Assembly (NCBI GenBank): GCA_003660605.1
Contig: QMUN01000049.1
Location: 1-6,200, forward strand
DNA length: 6,200 nucleotides
Source of the DNA: Thermococci archaeon
Lineage (GTDB): Archaea > Methanobacteriota_B > Thermococci > Methanofastidiosales > B48-G16
Direction of reading: 5' to 3'
How positions within the stretch are numbered: the first letter of the stretch is position 1; every line of letters begins with the position of its first letter. Made by a program: the position numbers and the translations under genes. The notes under the pieces are model-generated. The model made no database searches. It saw only the letters and a program-made list of their open reading frames with translations, and had not been told where the DNA came from. This document shows positions 1 through 4,940 of the stretch, piece after piece.

Positions 1-40
1 ACTCCATACTATCCTAATTAAATGAAGATTGCATTTTCAG

Positions 41-51
41 AGTTTAAATAG
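41..51 (-). promoter_or_regulatory. Possible TATA box for a gene off the left edge
   Basis: The minus strand reads CTATTTAAACT here, a TATA-like element downstream of the DUF6485 stop codon. A start site 25-27 bases further on would fall near position 20. A minus-strand ATG lies at 7-5, preceded by TTAGGATAGT, which has a weak AGGA ribosome-binding core. This could be the promoter and first codons of another minus-strand gene, but only seven coding bases are visible, so no gene is called. AT-rich sequence produces such boxes by chance. Confidence 0.35.
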
Positions 52-72
52 TTTTCATTGCACGATATTTTA

Positions 73-279
73 TCAATTTTTACTATATATCTCTACGAAT
101 CTCTCGAACGTTCTGTCATACGTTTTTTCAACTTCTGATGGAAAAGCGCAGGCTGGTAATTCACCACGCTTTAAATGGTATCTTATGCATTCGCAGCATA
201 CTCCTTTTTTCGAACAGGGATACGTGCAGGGGCAATCCTTCATGTTTATTTCTCTATTTACACATTTATCGCGTTCCAT
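73..279 (-). CDS. Small cysteine-rich DUF6485-family protein
   Basis: This 68-residue protein has eight cysteines: C6, C16, C18, C22, C28, C29, C31 and C44. The centre reads CxC-x3-C-x5-CC-x-C followed by RYH, then GELPAC and EKTYDR. From memory this matches the DUF6485 family of prokaryotic proteins of about 60-70 residues. No activity is established for the family; the cysteine spacing suggests binding of zinc or an iron-sulfur cluster, which is inference. There is no signal peptide or membrane segment, so it is probably cytosolic. The ATG at 279-277 has no clear Shine-Dalgarno sequence, but TATA-like boxes lie about 20-40 bases upstream, so a leaderless or short-leader mRNA is likely. It lies downstream of tRNA-Ser across a region with repeats and a hairpin and could be partly expressed by read-through. 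The opposite-strand frame over it shows no family features. Confidence 0.8.
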   Translation of the reverse strand: MERDKCVNREINMKDCPCTYPCSKKGVCCECIRYHLKRGELPACAFPSEVEKTYDRTFERFVEIYSKN

Positions 280-297
280 AACAATCGCCGATACATT

Positions 298-321
298 ATT
301 ATAAAGGTTTTTCTTTTTAAA
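298..321 (-). promoter_or_regulatory. TATA-box region of the DUF6485 gene
   Basis: Two TATA-like elements lie upstream of the ATG at 279. TTTAAAAAG (321-313) would place the start site near 291, giving a leader of about 12 bases. CTTTATAAT (306-298) would place it at or next to the ATG, giving a leaderless mRNA. The first element sits inside copy 1 of the 40-base direct repeat, so the repeat may carry promoter or operator functions. Which box is used cannot be decided from sequence alone. Confidence 0.45.
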
Positions 322-390
322 TAATCGTTTCTTTTTTGGAGAACCGTTGTTTCTTTTTAGTCATCGTTTTTTTCTTTCCAGAACGGTTTT
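311..390. repeat. Two imperfect 40-base direct repeats
   Basis: Copy 1 spans 311-350 and copy 2 spans 351-390, directly adjacent. Both begin TTCTTTTTA on the plus strand, contain ATCGTTT in the middle and end in AGAAC-x-GTT. By hand, with one gap in each copy, about 31 of 41 columns match. The endings differ as GGAGAACCGTT versus CCAGAACGGTT, so AACCGTT (342-348) and AACGGTT (382-388) are also exact reverse complements and could pair across a 33-base loop. The plus strand is strongly pyrimidine-rich, so part of the similarity may be low complexity; the shared AGAAC-x-GTT and ATCG cores are less easily explained that way. The array lies immediately upstream of the DUF6485 promoter. Confidence 0.6.
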
Positions 391-401
391 TTCGTCACCA
401 C

Positions 402-430
402 ATAGATGTAGATCGAAGATCTACATCTAT
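402..430. repeat. Perfect 13-bp inverted repeat with 3-base loop
   Basis: ATAGATGTAGATC (402-414) is followed by GAA (415-417) and then its exact reverse complement GATCTACATCTAT (418-430). On the minus strand, the tRNA-transcribed strand, it would form a 13-bp hairpin with a UUC loop starting 13 bases after the discriminator base of tRNA-Ser. No T-run follows it on either strand, so it is not a bacterial-type intrinsic terminator. It could be a tRNA 3' trailer structure, an end signal, part of a small RNA, or a dyad operator. A perfect 13-bp stem is unlikely by chance in 165 bases. Confidence 0.85.
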
Positions 431-443
431 CTGTTGACGGTTA

Positions 444-528
444 CGCCGAGGTAGGGATTTGAACCCTAGCTCCCCAGAGGGGAACCGGCTCTCAAGGCCG
501 GCGCATTAGTCCGCTCTGCCACCTCGGC
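444..528 (-). tRNA. tRNA-Ser(UGA)
   Basis: The minus strand folds into a class II cloverleaf. The acceptor stem is GCCGAGG with CCTCGGC, with discriminator G at 444. The D arm closes with GCA/TGC. The anticodon stem is CCGGC/GCCGG around the loop CTTGAGA, giving anticodon TGA at 494-492, which reads UCA and related serine codons. The long variable arm is CCCC-TCT-GGGG, as expected for serine, and the T arm is TAGGG-TTCAAAT-CCCTA. Bases after the discriminator are TAA, so CCA is not encoded and must be added after transcription. No intron is seen. All stems pair fully, so the gene looks functional. It has its own TATA-like box upstream and an unusual hairpin downstream. Confidence 0.98.
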
Positions 529-550
529 ATTATAAAATGTAAGAATAATT

Positions 551-560
551 TTTATAAAAA
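551..560 (-). promoter_or_regulatory. TATA box of tRNA-Ser
   Basis: The minus strand reads TTTTTATAAA, centred about 27 bases before the first tRNA base at 528. This is the usual archaeal spacing between TATA box and start site, so transcription would begin at or within a few bases of the mature 5' end. The box lies in the 63-base gap after the DUF4389 gene, so the tRNA is probably transcribed independently of that gene. Confidence 0.65.
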
Positions 561-573
561 TCTTTCCTATCCT

Positions 574-590
574 TCAAGAAAGAAAATAAT
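574..590 (-). terminator. Possible pyrimidine-rich terminator after the DUF4389 gene
   Basis: Immediately after the TAA at 594-592 the minus strand runs ATTATTTTCTTTCTTGA, a T-rich tract interrupted by single C residues. Archaeal RNA polymerase commonly stops at T-rich tracts without a hairpin. Its place between the stop codon and the tRNA promoter is right for a terminator, but the longest uninterrupted T-run is only four. Confidence 0.35.
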
Positions 591-591
591 T

Positions 592-1254
592 TTATATCTC
601 TTCACCAGATATCGGAGGCCTTTCATCTGTCAGCAGAGTGACATATCCCTGAAGCCTGAAATAATAACGCATGTATCCCGCAATGAATCCCCAAAGACTG
701 CCATTTCTCTTTCCCATTATTAGAATATAAAACCACTGGATAACAGCTGCAATCTCAGCGAAAAATCCCCATATACCAGCTATTATACTCAGAACAAAGC
801 CGTAAACTATCCTGATAAATAGTTCGAGTCTCGAAGCACTCTCTTCATATATGGCAGAGAATTTTATAGGATACTCCACATCCGCACCCGTTATTGGTGG
901 CCTTTCATCTGTCAGCATATAAATGTATCCATCCAGTTTGGAGACAAATCTGAGATATTCCAGATAGAACTTCCAGAGACTTTCTTCTTTTTTTCCGCAT
1001 ACTAAAATATAAAACCAGTGTATAACAGCGGTAATAAATGCCAGCATCCCCCATATACCAGCTATTATACTCAGAACAAAGCCGTAAACTATCCTGACAA
1101 ATAGCTCAATTCTCGAAGCTTTTTCTTCCATCGTTTTTATTTTCACTTTTATTGGATATTCTCTCTTTGGAACTCCTTTCTCAAGCTCGGCGCCACAATT
1201 TACGCAGAACTTTGCATCACTCTTATTTTCAAAACCGCATTCTGGACATTTCAT
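592..1254 (-). CDS. Zinc-ribbon membrane protein with two DUF4389 repeats
   Basis: This 220-residue protein opens with a zinc ribbon, C3-x2-C6 and C17-x2-C20, ending in NCGAEL. Two DUF4389-like repeats follow, at about residues 33-124 and 128-217. Each has the order YPIK, SRxELFxRIVYGF, a long hydrophobic stretch, GK, SLW, a Tyr/Phe-rich stretch and LTDERPP, which matches DUF4389 as I know it. Hydrophobic stretches near 51-86 and 145-180 could each form a helical hairpin, giving about four membrane helices with the ribbon probably cytoplasmic. No function is known for the domain. The ATG at 1254 is supported by GGAAGTGA (1266-1259) four bases upstream and a TATA-like box before it, so it is probably its own transcription unit despite lying only 65 bases after the MutS-like gene. 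The two repeats share a 49-base identical DNA block, which is unusual. Confidence 0.88.
   Translation of the reverse strand: MKCPECGFENKSDAKFCVNCGAELEKGVPKREYPIKVKIKTMEEKASRIELFVRIVYGFVLSIIAGIWGMLAFITAVIHWFYILVCGKKEESLWKFYLEYLRFVSKLDGYIYMLTDERPPITGADVEYPIKFSAIYEESASRLELFIRIVYGFVLSIIAGIWGFFAEIAAVIQWFYILIMGKRNGSLWGFIAGYMRYYFRLQGYVTLLTDERPPISGEEI
767..822 (-). repeat. DUF4389 repeat block, copy in repeat 2
   Basis: Bases 767-815 are identical to 1049-1097, an offset of 282 bases or 94 codons. Extended to 822, 55 of 56 bases match. The block encodes RIVYGFVLSIIAGIWG and is identical even at synonymous positions, whereas the sequence on both sides has clearly diverged. Confidence 0.9.
1049..1104 (-). 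repeat. DUF4389 repeat block, copy in repeat 1
   Basis: This is the partner of 767-822 within the same gene. The single mismatch is base 1098 (C) against 816 (T). A second short identity at the same 282-base offset, CCTTTCATCTGTCAGCA at 619-635 and 901-917, encodes the LTDERPP motif of each repeat. Confidence 0.9.
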
Positions 1255-1258
1255 AAAG

Positions 1259-1266
1259 TCACTTCC
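1259..1266 (-). promoter_or_regulatory. Ribosome binding site of the DUF4389 gene
   Basis: The minus strand reads GGAAGTGA, one base different from the ideal archaeal GGAGGTGA, and ends four bases before the ATG at 1254. It supports that start codon. Confidence 0.7.
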
Positions 1267-1290
1267 TTCCGTACAACACTTTTATTCAAA

Positions 1291-1300
1291 TCTTTAAATA
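1291..1300 (-). promoter_or_regulatory. TATA box of the DUF4389 gene
   Basis: The minus strand reads TATTTAAAGA. A start site 25-27 bases downstream would fall near 1269, giving a leader of about 15 bases that just includes the Shine-Dalgarno site. A second AT-rich element, TTTATATC near 1318-1311, is a weaker alternative. The promoter makes separate transcription from the MutS-like gene likely, though read-through is possible. Confidence 0.5.
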
Positions 1301-1319
1301 CTTTATCTTGATATAAAAA

Positions 1320-3293
1320 TCATTCCTTCAATCTTTTTAAAACTCTCTCAAATACATCTTTTTCTCTGTTTTTCGACTTTTTATAGAGTTTCTCAACGAT
1401 TAATTCAGGCGTGGATTTCCCCATTTTATAAAATATGGGCTGTCTGTCCACGATGAGATCGAGATTATCGTCAAGACCAGAAGCTTCAATACCGTCACAT
1501 CTAACATCTGCAATTTTTAAAATTTCTTCACCTAAATGCGTAACAAGAACTACAAAGCAGTCTTTATTTTCATTTAAAATATTTAAGAACTCGCCGATAA
1601 TTTTGGCAGCTGCCCCAGGCTCTGTTATGGCCTCTAACTCATCTATGAGAATAAGTTTCTTTCTTTTTTCCATTGAAAGTTTTATTAGATTTATTAATGT
1701 AAACTCAAGAGCACCTGCTCCCGAACTTTTCTGTTTTGCCAGATACTGTATCTCACTGAAAATTGTTACATGGGCTTTATCAGCAGGTACGTAAACTCCT
1801 ATCTGAGCTAAGATCTGGATCTGGAGCATAGTTTCTAAAAGAGTTGTTTTTCCTCCTGAGTTTGCTCCCGTGAGAACGACAACTCTCTCATTTCCCACAA
1901 ATGCATCTGGAGTTTCTCCTATCTTGTAAGAAATACCTACAGGATCTATTAAAAACATGTTTCTTCCGTTCTGAAAACTCATCCCCTTTTCTACAAATAT
2001 AGGTTTTTTAAGTTTGTAATCTTTAATAAATCTAGCCAGAGCAATCTTAAAATCTATTTCAAAGATATCTGCTATAATTTTTTCTATATCTGCCCAGTAA
2101 ATTCCTATCTCAGCAGCTTTTTTCATTTTTTTGTATTTTCTTCTGAAATTTTCTCTTTTCATTGATGTTTTTATCTCTTCGAGCTTATCATAATCCACTT
2201 CTACCGGAAAACTTATCTCGGGAGGAAATATTTCCAGAATACTTATGCCTGTTTTTTTATATATCTCGTCTGTATATTTTTTAAGGACTTCGTTGTAAAT
2301 CTCATTTATCTTTGAAGGCATACTCCTCTTTATAACATCTATAGGAGACTCCGCTCCCTTTATCTCTTCCATTATATTGAGTAAACTCTTTCCACCGAGA
2401 GAAAGATCTTCTTTCTCTATCCTATCCTCTATTTCCCTATTTATCTTTCTTTCTACCTCTAAAACTATTTTATCCAGATCAACTTCCTCTTCTTTTTCAT
2501 TAAATGTTTCTAATTTCTCTATAACTTCGTCTAAAACAGAATCGAATCCAAGAATGGAATAAATATTTCTTGCGGCTTTAATTCTATCTTTGTTTATCAA
2601 AAATTTGTTTAAAACGATCTCGGGAATTGTGTCTTCTATATTGAAACTCCTTATATGCGTTACAACATCAGCATCCCCCATTATCTCCTCATAAAGATCT
2701 GAGTTATCGGAATAAACATAAATAACTCCGAAGTAGTTCTCTGAAAAGTAACTCACTTCGTTTTGCGAAGAAACGAGCATCACATCACAGTATTTTCTAT
2801 CCAACGTGTTGTATATATCCTCATCGTCCGTTATTATGACATAATCTCTATATTTTTTTTCTTCTGGATACTCGAGCCTCTTTATCTTTTTTAGATTTTT
2901 CAAAACTCCATCAAGATCTTTTACTTTTGATAATAACTTCTCAGATTCCTCGCATAACCTCAGTCTTTTCTCTATAAACTCTCTGTTATTCGTTGGATAG
3001 AAAAGTAGAAATCTGTTTTTTGCCTCTTTTGTAACAGGATATTCCTGCAATATTTCAATTATCCTTGAGTATATCTTCTCGGAATCGCCTAGGAGTATAT
3101 CCTGAAATTTAAATCCTGTTTTTTCCTCATATACAGCTCTCAAAATTTTTAGAGCTGTTTTCCTCCCCAGTCCTTCGACCTCCATCAATTTTTCCAGCTC
3201 AAGATCATCTATAATTCTTTCTAACTCATCTCCAAGTTTTTTTCTGATCTTTTCACCAAGTTTTTCTCCGCATATATCTTTTAGATCGATCAT
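1320..3293 (-). CDS. HhH-MutS family ATPase (MutS2/MutS5-like)
   Basis: This 657-residue protein combines an N-terminal helix-hairpin-helix (about 35-51, core GLGRKTA 41-47) with a MutS-family ATPase at the C terminus. The ATPase shows Walker A GANSGGKTT (476-484, K482), an ABC-type signature SSGAGALEF (523-531), Walker B LILIDELE (547-554, D551 and E552), and a switch histidine in VLVTHLG (H586). Residues 255-345 are charged and helical, likely the coiled-coil core; 150-230 look alpha/beta and I do not recognise that part. No mismatch-reading Phe-x-Glu motif is seen, and the protein ends shortly after the ATPase, without the Smr nuclease domain of bacterial MutS2. It resembles archaeal MutS-related proteins, which probably act as dimers on branched or repair DNA; the substrate is not known. 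Its ATG overlaps the ligase stop as ATGA, with GAGG (3304-3301) seven bases upstream, indicating translational coupling. Confidence 0.93.
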   Translation of the reverse strand: MIDLKDICGEKLGEKIRKKLGDELERIIDDLELEKLMEVEGLGRKTALKILRAVYEEKTGFKFQDILLGDSEKIYSRIIEILQEYPVTKEAKNRFLLFYPTNNREFIEKRLRLCEESEKLLSKVKDLDGVLKNLKKIKRLEYPEEKKYRDYVIITDDEDIYNTLDRKYCDVMLVSSQNEVSYFSENYFGVIYVYSDNSDLYEEIMGDADVVTHIRSFNIEDTIPEIVLNKFLINKDRIKAARNIYSILGFDSVLDEVIEKLETFNEKEEEVDLDKIVLEVERKINREIEDRIEKEDLSLGGKSLLNIMEEIKGAESPIDVIKRSMPSKINEIYNEVLKKYTDEIYKKTGISILEIFPPEISFPVEVDYDKLEEIKTSMKRENFRRKYKKMKKAAEIGIYWADIEKIIADIFEIDFKIALARFIKDYKLKKPIFVEKGMSFQNGRNMFLIDPVGISYKIGETPDAFVGNERVVVLTGANSGGKTTLLETMLQIQILAQIGVYVPADKAHVTIFSEIQYLAKQKSSGAGALEFTLINLIKLSMEKRKKLILIDELEAITEPGAAAKIIGEFLNILNENKDCFVVLVTHLGEEILKIADVRCDGIEASGLDDNLDLIVDRQPIFYKMGKSTPELIVEKLYKKSKNREKDVFERVLKRLKE

Positions 3294-4933
3294 TTTCTCG
3301 CCTCATAGATATCATAAACTCTCTCTATCGTATCTATATCGTCAGGACCTTTGTCTTCTCTTATTCTTATAACTCTTGGAAACCTTAAGGCAAAACCGCT
3401 TTCGTATTTTGGCGAACGCTGTATCTCTTCGTAAGCTATTTCAACTACAAGCTCGGGCTTTAAAACAACTTCTTTTCCTTTCTGGGAAATTATACTTTCT
3501 TTTAGAATGTCTGTAAAATTCTGGAACATCTCATCTGTGATCCCTGTTCCTACTTTTCCTATGGGAACAAAATTACCTTCCTCATCCTTACACGCCAGTA
3601 AGAACGTAGCGAGCCAGTGCGCTCTTCTTCCCTCCCCCCATTCTGCACCGATTATCACCAGATCTAAAGTCTCCAAGACAGGTTTTAGTTTTATCATGTA
3701 CCCTACTCTCGATCCTGGCTGATAAGGTGCATTGAGATTTTTCATCATTATCCCCTCATTTCCCTTATCCAGTGCTTCTTTATAAAATGCATTTCCTTCC
3801 TCTTCAGAATCTGTAATAATCTGTTTTGCAAGTACAAGTTTTTCATCTTCTTTCACTATGCTCTCAAGAATTTTTCTCCTTTTTTCAAAGGATGTATTTA
3901 AAAGAGTTTTGCCATTCTTATATACTATATCGAAAAGATGTAAAACAACGGGAATTCTTTTAGCCATCTCCTCTATATTGTACTTTCTCTTTATTCTCCT
4001 CGAGATCTGTTGAAATGGAAGATATTTTTCCCCTTTTATTCCCACTGTTTCTCCTTCTATAATACAGTCACCTTCAACATTTTTTCTTACTGCCTCCATT
4101 ATGAAAGGAAACTGCTCTGTGACATTATCAAGTCTTCTCGTAAATATCTTCACCTTGTTTCCTACCTTGTGCACCTGCATTCTGAAACCATCATATTTAT
4201 ACTCCAGTGCACACGGTTTTCCCACAGTTGAAAATCCCTCCTCTAAATTTCTCACCTTCTGTGCAAGCATCACCTTTATAGGCGTGAAAGGCTCGATCCC
4301 CAATTTCTCCAAGTTTTTATCTTTTGCCGCTTTGGCCACAACACCCCAGTTATTGACAAGAAAATATGCGTCATCTATACTTTTTGACGGTACCGAGTAG
4401 ATCTTTGCAATAGCATCTCTTATTATACCCTCACCCACACCAGTTCTCATTTTTTCCAGTATTATCCTCGATAGATAAACGGCTTCTTTTTCATTGGCTG
4501 CCACAAAGAGTTTTGCCAGGTATGCAAGTTTCTTCTCCTGCGATCTTGTGCCCTCAAACTCGACTATCCTGTTTAAAGTATTATATATCTCCTCAACAGA
4601 TAGTTCTTCAGAAAAAAAGGATACCTGTTTTTTATTTGTTACAGCTTTACCTACTGCTTTGCCAACATCTCCTTCTTCCCTCACCCAATCGTTTATTACA
4701 CTCTCTTTTATTCCTGTAACATTTGCTACACTTTTTATAAGAAGCTGAGTTCCTATCCCTATCTTTTTGTCCATCCATTTCGGGAAAGTTTCGCCGAGTA
4801 AAAGCTGGATCACTATACTTATTAAGTCATCTGGAGTTTCTTCGAGGAGTCTTGCAACTATATCTGTTTTCTCCAGTCTCGCTGGAGTTTTTTCCAGCCT
4901 TTCATAAACATCCACTATTTTTTTGAACTTCAT
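3290..4933 (-). CDS. lig: ATP-dependent DNA ligase (archaeal type)
   Basis: This 547-residue protein is full length for archaeal DNA ligases, which seal 5'-phosphate/3'-hydroxyl nicks during Okazaki fragment joining and repair. The N-terminal DNA-binding domain covers about 1-205 and includes QVSFF at 103-107, equivalent to the short PCNA-binding box QKSFF of the Pyrococcus furiosus enzyme. The adenylation domain (about 210-420) carries motif I KYDGFR (246-251, adenylated K246), E293/E295 of IIEGE, motif III FTRRLDN (264-270), IIIa LHLFDIVY (331-338), motif IV EGIMMK (393-398) and motif V MIKLK (413-417). The OB domain follows, with motif VI around ALRFPRVIRIREDKG (515-529). No key residue is missing. 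The gene starts 7 bases after the TraB stop, with AGTGAT just before the ATG as a partial ribosome-binding site, and overlaps the MutS-like gene by four bases, so the three are probably one operon. ATP rather than NAD+ use is inferred from family. Confidence 0.97.
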   Translation of the reverse strand: MKFKKIVDVYERLEKTPARLEKTDIVARLLEETPDDLISIVIQLLLGETFPKWMDKKIGIGTQLLIKSVANVTGIKESVINDWVREEGDVGKAVGKAVTNKKQVSFFSEELSVEEIYNTLNRIVEFEGTRSQEKKLAYLAKLFVAANEKEAVYLSRIILEKMRTGVGEGIIRDAIAKIYSVPSKSIDDAYFLVNNWGVVAKAAKDKNLEKLGIEPFTPIKVMLAQKVRNLEEGFSTVGKPCALEYKYDGFRMQVHKVGNKVKIFTRRLDNVTEQFPFIMEAVRKNVEGDCIIEGETVGIKGEKYLPFQQISRRIKRKYNIEEMAKRIPVVLHLFDIVYKNGKTLLNTSFEKRRKILESIVKEDEKLVLAKQIITDSEEEGNAFYKEALDKGNEGIMMKNLNAPYQPGSRVGYMIKLKPVLETLDLVIIGAEWGEGRRAHWLATFLLACKDEEGNFVPIGKVGTGITDEMFQNFTDILKESIISQKGKEVVLKPELVVEIAYEEIQRSPKYESGFALRFPRVIRIREDKGPDDIDTIERVYDIYEARK

Positions 4934-4940
4934 TTTATCA

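Noticed and set aside
29..304. Plus-strand 91-residue frame over the DUF6485 gene
   Set aside because: It is antisense to a better-supported cysteine-rich gene, has no recognisable motif, and runs against the direction of every other gene.
402..430. Bacterial-type intrinsic terminator
   Set aside because: The hairpin stem is AT-rich and neither strand has a T-run immediately after it.
311..430. CRISPR array
   Set aside because: There are only two imperfect, directly adjacent repeats with no spacers between them, and no cas genes nearby.
280..443. C/D box guide RNA in the intergenic region
   Set aside because: A CGATGA sequence at 366-361 on the minus strand resembles a C box, but no properly spaced D box CTGA was found.
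402..444. Mobile-element attachment site at the tRNA-Ser 3' end
   Set aside because: No integrase gene is visible and no second copy of the tRNA 3' end was found in the window.
1435..2562. Plus-strand frames of 119 and 61 residues inside the MutS-like gene
   Set aside because: They are antisense shadows of the ATPase and coiled-coil regions, rich in Ser, Phe and Leu as expected from reverse reading of Lys/Glu-rich coding sequence.
3507..4748. Several plus-strand frames inside the ligase gene
   Set aside because: They overlap each other and the conserved ligase motifs, with no family signal of their own.
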